64,000 bases of DNA from Flavobacterium sp. ENC (GCF_020991415.1 NZ_JAJMOY010000010.1:1-64000); one strand, 5' to 3'. Counted from the stretch's first letter, positions 7,751 to 16,313 are shown. Numbers and translations are program-made. The notes: a model not told the origin generated them from the letters alone.

Positions 7751-7784
7751 AAAACGCCAAACAGAAATCTCCGCTTGGCGTTTT
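7751..7784 (-). terminator. Rho-independent terminator of groES-groEL
   Basis: AAAACGCCAA (7751-7760) and TTGGCGTTTT (7775-7784) form a 10-bp stem with a 14-nt loop. On the minus strand a T run follows. It lies 24 bp past the groEL stop. Confidence 0.9.
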
Positions 7785-7807
7785 ATAAAGTAAGAAGTGA
7801 AGAACGA

Positions 7808-9436
7808 TTACATCATTCCCGGCATACCGCCACCCATTGGCATTCCGCCTCCGTTTTCTTCTTTGATATCAATTAAGGCACACTCTGTAGTTAAGATCAT
7901 TCCTGCAACAGAGGCAGCATTTTCTAACGCTACACGGGTTACTTTCTTAGGATCGATAATTCCTGCTTTTAGCATGTCTACATATTCGTCAGTTTTAGCA
8001 TTGTATCCAAAATCACCTGAACCTTCAGAAACTTTCGCTACGACTACAGAACCTTCAAGACCTGCATTTTCAACGATAGTTCTTAATGGAGATTCAACAG
8101 CACGGGATACAATCTGAATACCTGTAGCCTCGTCAGCGTTGTCAGCTTTAAGGTCTGCTAAAGCACCTTTAGCTCTTAATAAGGCTACACCACCACCAGC
8201 AACGATTCCTTCTTCAACAGCAGCACGGGTTGCGTGTAAAGCATCGTCAACTCTGTCTTTTTTCTCTTTCATTTCCACTTCAGAAGCAGCACCAACATAA
8301 AGAACAGCAACACCACCGGCTAATTTAGCCAAACGCTCCTGCAATTTTTCTTTATCATAATCAGAGGTAGTAGTTTCCATCTGACCTTTAATTTGGTTCA
8401 CTCTGTTTTTGATGATATCAGCTTCACCAGCACCACTTACAATTGTAGTGTTGTCTTTATCGATAGAAACTCTTTTTGCAGTTCCTAACATCTCGATAGT
8501 AGTGTTTTCAAGTGTATAACCTCTTTCTTCAGAAATTACGGTTCCACCAGTTAAAATAGCGATATCTTCCAGCATTGCTTTTCTTCTGTCTCCAAAACCA
8601 GGAGCTTTTACAGCAGCAATTTTAAGAGCACCTCTTAATTTATTTACTACAAGAGTAGACAGCGCTTCTCCGTCAACATCTTCAGCAATAATCAATAACG
8701 GTTTTCCTGATTGTGCAACCGGCTCTAAAACAGGTAATAATTCTTTTAAAGAAGATACTTTTTTGTCGTATAATAAGATGTATGGAGAGTCTAATTCAAC
8801 TTCCATTTTTTCTGGATTTGTAACGAAATAAGGAGAAAGGTATCCTCTGTCAAACTGCATTCCTTCAACAACATCAACGTAAGTATCTGTTCCTTTAGCC
8901 TCTTCAACAGTAATTACCCCTTCTTTACCCACTTTAGCAAAAGCTGTAGCGATCAAATCACCAATAACTTCGTCATTGTTTGCAGAAATAGAAGCAATTT
9001 GTTTGATTTTATCAGAATCGCTTCCCACTACTTTAGCTTGTTTTGCCAAATCGGCAACGATAGCTTCAACGGCTTTATCAATACCACGTTTCAAATCCAT
9101 CGGATTTGCCCCTGCAGCAACGTTTTTCAAACCTTCTTTTACAATCGCCTGAGCTAAAACTGTAGCAGTTGTAGTTCCGTCTCCTGCTAAATCATTGGTT
9201 TTAGAAGCAACTTCCTTAACCATTTGCGCGCCCATGTTTTCTAACGGGTCTTTTAATTCGATTTCTTTTGCAACCGAAACTCCATCTTTAGTAACTGTTG
9301 GTCCACCAAATGATTTTCCGATAATTACGTTACGACCTTTTGGTCCAAGAGTTACTTTTACAGCATTTGCCAATGCATCAACACCACGTTTTAATCCGTC
9401 ACGTGCTTCAATATCAAATTTTATATCTTTTGCCAT
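7808..9436 (-). CDS. groL: Chaperonin GroEL
   Basis: A full-length 60-kDa chaperonin of 542 residues. It forms the double-ring ATP-driven folding chamber in the cytoplasm, with GroES as lid. The N-terminus MAKDIKFDIEARDGLKRG is typical. The ATP-binding GDGTTTATVLAQAI stretch lies near 86-99, with LGPKGRNVII before it, and the C-terminus is the usual flexible GGM tail (GGGMPMGGGMPGMM). It is encoded downstream of groES with an 84-bp gap and ends at a strong terminator. Nothing suggests a second specialised copy; this looks like the main housekeeping chaperonin. Confidence 0.99.
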   Translation of the reverse strand: MAKDIKFDIEARDGLKRGVDALANAVKVTLGPKGRNVIIGKSFGGPTVTKDGVSVAKEIELKDPLENMGAQMVKEVASKTNDLAGDGTTTATVLAQAIVKEGLKNVAAGANPMDLKRGIDKAVEAIVADLAKQAKVVGSDSDKIKQIASISANNDEVIGDLIATAFAKVGKEGVITVEEAKGTDTYVDVVEGMQFDRGYLSPYFVTNPEKMEVELDSPYILLYDKKVSSLKELLPVLEPVAQSGKPLLIIAEDVDGEALSTLVVNKLRGALKIAAVKAPGFGDRRKAMLEDIAILTGGTVISEERGYTLENTTIEMLGTAKRVSIDKDNTTIVSGAGEADIIKNRVNQIKGQMETTTSDYDKEKLQERLAKLAGGVAVLYVGAASEVEMKEKKDRVDDALHATRAAVEEGIVAGGGVALLRAKGALADLKADNADEATGIQIVSRAVESPLRTIVENAGLEGSVVVAKVSEGSGDFGYNAKTDEYVDMLKAGIIDPKKVTRVALENAASVAGMILTTECALIDIKEENGGGMPMGGGMPGMM

Positions 9437-9520
9437 TTTTTTAATTTTTGTTTAATGTTTGGTTTGTTTCAAGTTCCAAGTCTTAATTCTTAGTACTTAG
9501 AAACTTAATACTTATTATTT

Positions 9521-9796
9521 TTAGATTATCGCTAAGATATCATCTTCACGCATGATCAAATAATCAGTTCCTTCCAGTTTCAATTCTGTTCCTGCATATT
9601 TACCGTATAGAACAGTATCACCAACTTTAACGGTCATGGTGTGATCTTTAGATCCATTTCCTACAGCTACTACAGTTCCTTTTTGTGGTTTCTCTTTGGC
9701 AGTGTCCGGAATGAAAATTCCTGAAGCAGTTTTGGTTTCAGCTGCTACAGGCTCAATAAGTACGCGGTCTGAAAGCGGTTTAATATTTAAAGCCAT
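9521..9796 (-). CDS. groES: Co-chaperonin GroES
   Basis: The 91-residue lid of the GroEL chamber. PLSDRVLIEPVAAETKTASG contains the start of the mobile loop that contacts GroEL, and the dome and C-terminal strands (GDTVLYGKYAGTEL) are intact. It is the first gene of groES-groEL. It follows secG, from which it is separated by a strong terminator, so the pair has its own promoter in 9797-9880, where a TGGCACA-containing site is found. Confidence 0.98.
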   Translation of the reverse strand: MALNIKPLSDRVLIEPVAAETKTASGIFIPDTAKEKPQKGTVVAVGNGSKDHTMTVKVGDTVLYGKYAGTELKLEGTDYLIMREDDILAII

Positions 9797-9845
9797 AATT
9801 TTATTTTATATTAGGTTATATTTTTTTTAATGTTCAGTAAGCTTT

Positions 9846-9876
9846 CAGAAATTGTGCCATGCTCAAAAAACTGACA
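9846..9876 (-). promoter_or_regulatory. Candidate heat-shock or sigma-54-like control site of groES
   Basis: Read on the minus strand, this contains TGTCAG, a T-rich spacer and TGGCACA (9859 to 9853) followed by ATTTCTGA. TGGCAC fits the -24 half of a sigma-54 promoter, but the -12 half (CTGA for TTGC) is poor. No TAnnTTTG element is present in this leader. Position (about 50-80 bp before the start) and the absence of another promoter make it the likely control site; its mechanism is not determined. Confidence 0.35.
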
Positions 9877-9883
9877 TTTTTTC

Positions 9884-9918
9884 TTAAAAAAAATGCCAGC
9901 TTTGACAGGCTGGCATCT
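9884..9918 (-). terminator. Rho-independent terminator after secG
   Basis: ATGCCAGC (9893-9900) and GCTGGCAT (9909-9916) form an 8-bp stem. On the minus strand a run of seven T follows, 22 bp past the secG stop. Confidence 0.88.
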
Positions 9919-9937
9919 TAATTTTATATCAGAAATA

Positions 9938-10276
9938 TTATTTTGCTGCTGGAGCTGCCGGAGCAGGAGTTCCTTGTGCCGGAGCGGCAGGTGTTGTAGC
10001 AGGTGCTTCGGTTTTTTCAATAAGTTTAGATTCAGTATCACTTAACGATCCCGTAAAGCTTAAGCTTGAAAGTAAGATTAATGCAATAAGGATAGTGGCC
10101 AACGTCCAGGTACTTTTATCTAAAAAGTCTGTTGTTTTTTGTACTCCACCTAACATTTGAGTTCCGCTGATAGTAGAAGACAATCCGCCTCCTTTAGGGT
10201 TTTGAACCATGATTACTACGATCAATAGAAAGCAAACTATTGTGATTAAAACTAAAAAAATTGAAAATGTGCTCAT
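9938..10276 (-). CDS. secG: Preprotein translocase subunit SecG
   Basis: A 112-residue inner-membrane protein, the small stimulatory subunit of the SecYEG export channel. Two membrane helices (about 5-25 and 56-75) flank the conserved cytoplasmic loop VQNPKGGGLSSTISG, the SecG hallmark. A C-terminal tail rich in Ala and Pro (about 88-112) is longer than in Enterobacteria but usual in Flavobacteria. It starts three bases after the stop of the upstream TPR-like gene and is clearly co-transcribed with it. Confidence 0.96.
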   Translation of the reverse strand: MSTFSIFLVLITIVCFLLIVVIMVQNPKGGGLSSTISGTQMLGGVQKTTDFLDKSTWTLATILIALILLSSLSFTGSLSDTESKLIEKTEAPATTPAAPAQGTPAPAAPAAK

Positions 10277-10279
10277 TGT

Positions 10280-11902
10280 TTAATTATTATTGTTATTTTG
10301 TTGTAAAATCTTTATATCCGAAATACGGTCTGCAAAGAAACTAATTTTTTCTGGATATTTCAAAATTAATATTTCATAAGCTTGTATCGCTTTTGTATAT
10401 TTTTTTTGCTCCAGATATACCCTGGCCAGAGTTTCGGTCATTAAATACGAATTGTCCTCGTTTTTATTGGGGTCAAGCATCACCGTTGGAACAATTGCAG
10501 TGGGTTTTATAGGCGGAATTTTTGGATTCGTTTCAATAAATTTATTGATAATCTCCGCTTTTTTCTTTTTCTCTTCTTCAATTGACTCTGTTTCTTGTCT
10601 TTCAGCAACAGGTTCAGTTATAGGCTCCGGAGTTTTTTCGGCTTCTTTTAGTGTTGCTGTTTGTTCTGCCGGACCTTCTTTTGTTCTGTCAATTGGTTCT
10701 GTTCGGGCTAATTGCAGCCATTCCTGAAAAGAATGTTTTTCATTGGCAGAAAAATCCAGAGGTTTTCCGATTTCCAGATTTTCTTCGGCATTTTTTACCG
10801 TTTCAGCAACCTCAGTTTCTTTTAAATCTTCAAAAACAACTGTTGTAGCTTCTTTTACAGCATTATAGACTGATTCTTCAATAGGTTCAACACGGATTTC
10901 AGGAATTTTTTCTGTTTCCTGAACGGTAATCGGTTCCTCAGTACTAATTAGAATTTCTTCTTCTTTTTCAGAAGTGGAAGCAGGCTGCTCAACAAAAGAA
11001 TCAATAGTGATCTCTTCAACAACTATAATTGGTGCTTCGGTACCAGTTGGAGTTTCTTCCGTAGCAAAATTAGATACAGGCTGTTCCACGAAAGAATCAA
11101 TGGTGATCTCTTCAACTATAATTGGTTCTTCAGTAACAATTGGAGTTTCTTCTTCTTCAGAAGTTGAAACAGGCTGTTCAATCAAAGAAGTAATCGTGAT
11201 TTCTTCAGCTATAACCGGTTCTTCTGTATTGATTGGAGTTTCTTCTGCAGAAGCGGAAACAGGCTCCACAAAAGAATCAATGGTAACTTCTTTTACTACT
11301 ATTGGCTCTTCAGTAACAATTGGAGTTTCTTCTTTGACAGCCGGAGTGAAATTTTCGACAAAAGAATCTAAAGTGATTTCTTCGATTGCGATTGTTTTTT
11401 CAATTACAACTGGAGCTTCTTCTTTTACCGGAGTCAGAACAGGCTGTTCAACAACAATATCAACCGGTTTTTCTTCCGCTTTTTTAGGTTCTTCAAAAAC
11501 TACTGTTGTGGCTTCCCTTATAGATGACAAAATCGATTGTTCAATCGGATCAATTCTTATTTCGGGAACTTTCCGGATTTCCGGTAAAACGATTTCACTT
11601 TCAAAAACCGTAATATTCAAAAGATCTTTGAGTTTCTGATCGTAATATTCGTTCTGAATAGAAACAAAAGTCTCGGAAGTAATAAAGTCAAACAATACAG
11701 AACGATCTGTAGTATGCGCTGCAGTAACTTTTAAAGCATAATTATACTTAAAACTGTTCTGATTGTAAAGCCCTTTCAATCGCAATGCCCTTGCACTTTG
11801 AAAATAGGGAAATTCATTCAGAACATTGCCTAATGCTTCCGTTTGCTTTTCCGTAATAGCATCGGGTTTGTTTATTAGGTGTGTATAATCAGTTACATTC
11901 AT
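10280..11902 (-). CDS. Glu-rich repeat protein with C-terminal TPR-like helices
   Basis: A 540-residue soluble protein of unknown function without signal peptide or membrane segment. Residues 1-100 look globular and helical. Residues about 170-335 hold about five copies of an acidic repeat of roughly 30 residues built on EEITIDSFVEQPVS and TPIVTEEPI, with clear copy-to-copy drift. The C-terminus (about 490-530, LARVYLEQKKYTKAIQAYEI) is a TPR-type helix pair. It stands between lptE and secG, an order I recall as conserved in Flavobacteria, suggesting an envelope or assembly link; that is inference. The repeats make length polymorphism likely. Confidence 0.8.
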   Translation of the reverse strand: MNVTDYTHLINKPDAITEKQTEALGNVLNEFPYFQSARALRLKGLYNQNSFKYNYALKVTAAHTTDRSVLFDFITSETFVSIQNEYYDQKLKDLLNITVFESEIVLPEIRKVPEIRIDPIEQSILSSIREATTVVFEEPKKAEEKPVDIVVEQPVLTPVKEEAPVVIEKTIAIEEITLDSFVENFTPAVKEETPIVTEEPIVVKEVTIDSFVEPVSASAEETPINTEEPVIAEEITITSLIEQPVSTSEEEETPIVTEEPIIVEEITIDSFVEQPVSNFATEETPTGTEAPIIVVEEITIDSFVEQPASTSEKEEEILISTEEPITVQETEKIPEIRVEPIEESVYNAVKEATTVVFEDLKETEVAETVKNAEENLEIGKPLDFSANEKHSFQEWLQLARTEPIDRTKEGPAEQTATLKEAEKTPEPITEPVAERQETESIEEEKKKKAEIINKFIETNPKIPPIKPTAIVPTVMLDPNKNEDNSYLMTETLARVYLEQKKYTKAIQAYEILILKYPEKISFFADRISDIKILQQNNNNN

Positions 11903-11988
11903 TTTTGTTTGTTTAATCGTTTATTCATTCATTGTTAAATCGTTAGCGAACCGATTTAACGATTAACCGATTCAACAAATCAACATTT

Positions 11989-12492
11989 TTACCATTTAGC
12001 TAATGAGTCGTTAAAAATATCCTGGGTGATTCTGTCATAAATTTCTTTAATGGCAGCATTCAGGGAAGAGCCTACAAGTTGTTGTGTTCCCGGATAATCT
12101 TTGTAGAATTCAAATGTTTTTTCGAAATCATCAGATTCCTTTTTCTTATTGGTAAATCTCACATTAATACGGATCGTTAAACGGTTCTGAGCCGCCTGCT
12201 GATCTGCAGTTGCTGTCATTGGAGTTGTTCTGTAGTCTACAATTTCTCCTTCATACACCAAATCCCCGCCATTGCTGACTAAGTTTAGATTCGTCTGATT
12301 CTGAATTAAATCCTGCAAAGCCAACGTAAAATCCCTGTCAATTCCCGGTTCAATCAAATCCGCATTGTTCTGGAAAAAGTTGACCTGAAACGTTTTTGCA
12401 TCAATTTTCCCTGTTCCGGTAAAATTATAAACAGAACAGCCGCTTAACATAAAGAGGCTTATTAAGGCTAGTAAAGAATATATTTTTTTCAT
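11989..12492 (-). CDS. lptE: LptE-like LPS-assembly lipoprotein
   Basis: A 167-residue lipoprotein when started at ATG 12492. An upstream in-frame ATG at 12531 adds 13 residues derived from repeat DNA and spoils the signal peptide. MKKIYSLLALISLFMLSGCS is a lipoprotein signal with lipobox LSGC. The mature protein fits the LptE family: a small two-layer fold with the conserved start FTGTGKIDAKTFQVNFFQN and a C-terminal helix of the type LVGSSLNAAIKEIYDRITQDIFN. LptE plugs the LptD barrel that inserts lipopolysaccharide into the outer membrane. A 196-bp MITE-like element lies just upstream. Confidence 0.85.
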   Translation of the reverse strand: MKKIYSLLALISLFMLSGCSVYNFTGTGKIDAKTFQVNFFQNNADLIEPGIDRDFTLALQDLIQNQTNLNLVSNGGDLVYEGEIVDYRTTPMTATADQQAAQNRLTIRINVRFTNKKKESDDFEKTFEFYKDYPGTQQLVGSSLNAAIKEIYDRITQDIFNDSLAKW

Positions 12493-12505
12493 AAGATGTT
12501 TTGGT

Positions 12506-12701
12506 GAAAATTCCAATTTTTTAAATTCCAAATTCCAATTTTAAGAATTGCGTTGCAATTCTCTGGTGTTGGACTTAGGTACATTTTTTTTTTTTTTTTC
12601 AAATATACTAATTTGAACCCGGAGCGTTAGCGAACTGGGAGAGCAATTTGGAATTTATTTCCACACAGTTGGAATTTGGAATTTAAAAAATTGGAATTTT
12701 C
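12506..12701. mobile_element. MITE-like element with perfect 33-bp terminal inverted repeats
   Basis: The arms at 12506-12538 and 12669-12701 are perfect 33-bp inverted copies, built on AATTCCAA units. The 130-bp interior contains a smaller palindrome (AGAATTGC/GCAATTCT, about 12543-12562), an 18-T run and no gene. It fills the space between the sigma-54 activator stop (12705) and the lptE start (12492). No target duplication is evident. A degraded relative lies at 48186-48330. Confidence 0.7.
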
Positions 12702-12704
12702 TAT

Positions 12705-13967
12705 TTACAGATCAAATTGTTTAATTTTTCGATATAAAGTTCGTTCTGAAATCCCTAGCTCATCGGCAGCTGCTTTACGTTTTCCTTTGTTTTTTTCTAA
12801 TGATTTTTTGATCATTTCGATTTCTTTTTGTTCCAGACGTAAAATTTCTTCTTCCTCGATTGTTTCGGCGTCCAGATAATTATTGTCATCCTGCTGTATG
12901 TGATAATTGTCTTCGCGTGTCGCCGGGGTCATGACAGCTGTTCTTGGTTCTTCTTCAAAATCTATTTCGCTGTCATTTTCCTGTGAACCGTATATTTTCT
13001 GAATCAGGTTAGGATTGATATCCTGCACTTTTGCAGATCCGTTTTTCATTAGTTCCAAAGTGAGTTTTTTCAAATCGTTCAGGTCGCTTTTCATGTCAAA
13101 AAGCACTTTATACAAGATGTCTCTTTCGGTACTGAAATCACTTTCTTTTTTCTTATCACTAATAACAGAAGGCAAACTGCTCCCTTCAGTTGGTAAATAA
13201 GATTGTAAGGTTGCCAGGGAAATATCACGGTTGGTTTCTAAAACCGAAATTTGTTCAGCTACATTTCGCAGCTGACGAATATTACCGTTCCATCTGAATT
13301 TTTGCAGAAGCTGCACTGCATTGTCGTCCAGTCTTAAAGGCGGCATTTTATATTTGTGTGCAAAATCGGCCACAAACTTGCGAAACAACAAATGAATGTC
13401 TTCGTTTCTTTCGCGTAACGGTGGTAATGTAATTTCTACGGTAGTCAGACGATAGTATAAATCCTCACGGAATTTTCCTTTTTCGATGGCATTGAATAAA
13501 TTGACATTGGTTGCGGCTACGATTCTCACATTTGTTTTCTGAACCTGAGACGAACCTACTTTTATAAATTCTCCGTTTTCAAGAACACGGAGTAAACGAA
13601 CCTGAGTGGTTAAAGGCAATTCACCCACTTCATCCAGGAAAATAGTTCCGCCGTCAGCCACTTCAAAATAACCTTCACGGGTACTTGTTGCACCGGTAAA
13701 AGCGCCTTTTTCATGACCAAAAAGCTCACTGTCAATTGTTCCTTCCGGAATGGCTCCGCAGTTTACGGCAATATATTTACCATGCTTTCGGTGTGAAAGG
13801 GAATGGATGATCCTCGGAATATTTTCTTTACCCACACCACTTTCCCCGGTTACCATTACCGAAATATCAGTAGGAGCAACCTGAATGGCTTTTTCTATGG
13901 CGCGGTTTAATTTCGGATCATTCCCGATAATCTCAAAACGTTGTTTTATTGCCTGAACTGTTTCCAT
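12705..13967 (-). CDS. Sigma-54 interaction domain transcriptional activator without receiver
   Basis: A 420-residue AAA+ activator. Walker A GESGVGKE is at 41-48, the sigma-54 contact loop GAFTGA at 88-93 and Walker B GGTIFLDEVG at 106-115. The sensor and arginine-finger region (FREDLYYRL, LPPLRER) follows, and a Fis-type helix-turn-helix (AAADELGISERTLYRKIKQF) closes the protein. It has no receiver, GAF or PAS domain ahead of the AAA+ module, so its input is not phosphorylation by a partner kinase. All sigma-54-contacting residues are intact. It lies between miaB and lptE on the same strand. Its targets are unknown. Confidence 0.93.
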   Translation of the reverse strand: METVQAIKQRFEIIGNDPKLNRAIEKAIQVAPTDISVMVTGESGVGKENIPRIIHSLSHRKHGKYIAVNCGAIPEGTIDSELFGHEKGAFTGATSTREGYFEVADGGTIFLDEVGELPLTTQVRLLRVLENGEFIKVGSSQVQKTNVRIVAATNVNLFNAIEKGKFREDLYYRLTTVEITLPPLRERNEDIHLLFRKFVADFAHKYKMPPLRLDDNAVQLLQKFRWNGNIRQLRNVAEQISVLETNRDISLATLQSYLPTEGSSLPSVISDKKKESDFSTERDILYKVLFDMKSDLNDLKKLTLELMKNGSAKVQDINPNLIQKIYGSQENDSEIDFEEEPRTAVMTPATREDNYHIQQDDNNYLDAETIEEEEILRLEQKEIEMIKKSLEKNKGKRKAAADELGISERTLYRKIKQFDL

Positions 13968-13984
13968 GTATGTTTTTTATCTTT

Positions 13985-14474
13985 TGCCACGAATTTCACG
14001 AATTCCACGAATTTTTGAAATCAGGTTAATGAATAACTCTTTTATGTTGTAATGACTTTTTATTAAAGTTAACAATAATTCCTAAGTCACTATCTGCAAG
14101 TCTTAAATAATTAATAGTTTGAGCGGTATGTTCATCTACGATCTCTCTTGATGCTTTTACTTCTAAAATAATTTCATCGTAAACTACAAAATCTGCATAA
14201 AATTTATGTGCTAAAACAATATCTTTATATCTAATGTCATATTCTTTTTCACGTTGAAAAGGAATATTATGCTTTTTGAATTCATATTCTAAAGCATCCT
14301 TATAAACAATTTCAAGAAGGCCTCCTCCCAGTATTCTATGAACTTCCATACAGATGCCAACTATTTTAAAATACTCCTCTTTTCTATATAATTCCATAAT
14401 CTGTTTTTTACGCAAACTTATTGAATTAATAATTATTGAAAGAAAATTAGTGCAAATTAGTGTAATTCGTGGCA
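13985..14474. mobile_element. Putative GxxExxY cassette bounded by inverted repeats
   Basis: The left end (13985-14012) and right end (14446-14474) are inverted relatives. Both begin TGCCACGAATT and continue with CACnAATT units of 9-10 bp. Together they enclose exactly one gene, a GxxExxY protein with a nuclease-like motif. The cassette interrupts an otherwise compact housekeeping run. No clear target-site duplication is visible, so mobility is inferred from structure alone. Confidence 0.5.
14026..14397 (-). CDS. GxxExxY family protein, nuclease-like fold
   Basis: A 123-residue soluble protein when started at ATG 14397; a start at 14415 adds six residues. The family motif appears as GGGLLEIVYKDAL. 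The second half reads ADFVVYDEIILEVKAS, an acidic residue, nine residues, then E-x-K, the active-site pattern of the PD-(D/E)XK nuclease superfamily. The biochemical role of the family is not established. It is the only gene between the inverted repeats at 13985-14012 and 14446-14474, suggesting that it travels with them. Confidence 0.9.
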   Translation of the reverse strand: MELYRKEEYFKIVGICMEVHRILGGGLLEIVYKDALEYEFKKHNIPFQREKEYDIRYKDIVLAHKFYADFVVYDEIILEVKASREIVDEHTAQTINYLRLADSDLGIIVNFNKKSLQHKRVIH

Positions 14475-14484
14475 GACCTCTTTT

Positions 14485-15930
14485 TTAATTCATCTCAGAA
14501 TATCCAATCGCTTCTCCTTTTAAAGTGCCGCTGGTGCAGCTTGTGATTTTTACATTTACGAAATCTCCAATTTTATAATTTTCCTTTGGGAAGACTACCG
14601 TAATACTTTGGGAATTTCTTCCGGAGAATTCTTCGGTTGATTTTTTAGATACTTTTTCGACTAAAACTTCAACCGTTTGGCCTACAAACTCTTCGCTTCT
14701 GAACCAGGCGTGTTTTTGTTGTAAGTCTACGATTTCCTGCAATCTTCTGGCTTTGGTTTCTTCCGGAACATCATCTTCCATTTTTCTTCCGGCCAGAGTT
14801 CCCGGACGTTCTGAATACGAGTACATATAACCGAAATTATATTTTACATATTCCATCAGACTCATGGTATCCTGGTGATCCTGTTCTGTTTCTGTAGGGA
14901 AACCGGCAATCATATCTTGTGAAATCGATGCATTCGGAATAATAGACCTGATTTTATCAATCAGCGTCATGTATTCTTCACGCGTGTGCAGACGATTCAT
15001 TTCTTTTAAAATGCGGTCACTTCCGGACTGAACAGGCAAGTGGATATGTTTACAGATATTCGGATATTTCGCAATAACATGCAAGATGCTCTCGTGCATA
15101 TCCTGCGGATTAGAAGTCGAAAACCGGATACGCATTTTAGGAAAACCAACCGCAACCATTTCAAGCAACTGATCAAAATCAACAGCCGTTGCTTTTTGAA
15201 TGTCGGAAGCATTGACAAAATCTTTTTTCAGTCCGCCTCCATACCAAAGGTAACTGTCAACGTTTTGCCCTAATAAGGTAATTTCTTTAAAACCTTTGTC
15301 CCATAAATCCTGAATTTCCTTCATGATACTTTGTGGCTCACGGCTACGTTCACGACCCCGTGTAAAAGGCACAACGCAGAACGTGCACATATTATCACAG
15401 CCACGGGTGATGGAAACCAAAGCAGTAATTCCGTTGCTCATTAAACGAACAGGCGAAATATCTCCGTACGTTTCCTCCTTCGATAAAATTACATTAATGG
15501 CGTCACGGCCTTCTTCCACTTCCGCCAACAGATTAGGTAAATCTTTGTAGGCATCGGGGCCTACCACAAGATCAACTATTTTTTCTTCTTCCAGAAACTG
15601 ACTTTTCAAACGTTCGGCCATACAGCCCAAAACGCCCACTTTCATTTTCGGGTTAATGCGCTTTACGGCATTATATTTTTCCAGACGCTTACGAATGGTT
15701 TGTTCGGCCTTGTCGCGGATGGAACAGGTATTTACCAGAACCAGATCGGCTTCTTCCAAAACCGAAGTCGTATTGTACCCGCCTTCATATAAAATGGAAG
15801 CTACCACTTCACTGTCCGAAAAATTCATCGCACAGCCGTAACTTTCTATAAAAAGCTTTTTAGTATTCTCAGGTTTATTTTCTAAAACAAGATTTTCGCC
15901 CTGCTTACTTTCTTCAATAATCTTTTCCAT
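14485..15930 (-). CDS. miaB: tRNA-2-methylthio-N6-dimethylallyladenosine synthase MiaB
   Basis: A 481-residue radical-SAM methylthiotransferase that adds the methylthio group to i6A37 of tRNAs reading UNN codons. The N-terminal UPF0004 domain carries the cysteines of the auxiliary cluster: C33 (YGCAMN), C69 (NTCSIRDKAE) and C103 (LGCMAER). The radical-SAM cysteines C178, C182 and C185 are in RGCDNMCTFCVVPF. A TRAM domain ends the protein (about 410-475). It is the first gene of the minus-strand housekeeping run, with a good promoter at 15948-15979. Confidence 0.97.
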   Translation of the reverse strand: MEKIIEESKQGENLVLENKPENTKKLFIESYGCAMNFSDSEVVASILYEGGYNTTSVLEEADLVLVNTCSIRDKAEQTIRKRLEKYNAVKRINPKMKVGVLGCMAERLKSQFLEEEKIVDLVVGPDAYKDLPNLLAEVEEGRDAINVILSKEETYGDISPVRLMSNGITALVSITRGCDNMCTFCVVPFTRGRERSREPQSIMKEIQDLWDKGFKEITLLGQNVDSYLWYGGGLKKDFVNASDIQKATAVDFDQLLEMVAVGFPKMRIRFSTSNPQDMHESILHVIAKYPNICKHIHLPVQSGSDRILKEMNRLHTREEYMTLIDKIRSIIPNASISQDMIAGFPTETEQDHQDTMSLMEYVKYNFGYMYSYSERPGTLAGRKMEDDVPEETKARRLQEIVDLQQKHAWFRSEEFVGQTVEVLVEKVSKKSTEEFSGRNSQSITVVFPKENYKIGDFVNVKITSCTSGTLKGEAIGYSEMN

Positions 15931-15947
15931 TGCGTAATTTCAAAGTG

Positions 15948-15979
15948 CAAAGATAACGCAAAACCGATAAAGATGACAA
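15948..15979 (-). promoter_or_regulatory. Promoter of miaB
   Basis: On the minus strand, TTG (15979-15977) and TATCTTTG (15955-15948) are separated by 21 bp, matching the Bacteroidota -33/-7 pattern. Transcription would start about ten bases before the miaB ATG. Confidence 0.7.
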
Positions 15980-16284
15980 GATGTCAGATAAAGAATTAAC
16001 AATGTTTTCAGAAATGTTGATAGATTTTTAAGTTCGAATTGTAGTGTCCGGACTTCCGATTTGTAAAGCACTTTTCTTTTTTACGAACTATTTTTTGGTC
16101 CTTATGCAGTTCTAAAGTAGAGGAGTATTTTGTACTTATACGATTTTAAGTATTAAAAAAAAGCATATTTCCGGGGTGTAAACCTTTAAAAGTTATACCT
16201 ATATATATAATCGATACGTTTACAGATAAATCTGTAATTTTTAGAAACATATTATTAAAATACTTCAAAAATGAACAGAGAAGG
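15980..16284. other. AT-rich divergent intergenic region
   Basis: Between the miaB and topA promoters I see no gene, RNA hairpin with a T run or repeat family member. The stretch is AT-rich with several short A and T tracts. Confidence 0.6.
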
Positions 16285-16313
16285 TTGATATTTAAAAAAA
16301 ATAGATACTTTTG
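16285..16313 (+). promoter_or_regulatory. Promoter of topA
   Basis: TTG (16285-16287), an 18-bp spacer and TACTTTTG (16306-16313) match the Bacteroidota consensus closely. The predicted start is about 16319, so the leader would be only about a dozen bases before the ATG at 16332. Confidence 0.8.

Noticed and set aside
9811..10041. 76-codon frame overlapping secG on the same strand
   Set aside because: It lies in another frame of secG and its terminator and has no recognisable features.
10974..11639. 221-codon Ser/Thr/Ile-rich frame opposite the Glu-rich TPR gene
   Set aside because: It is the antisense reading of the Glu-rich repeats; its repetitive composition mirrors them.
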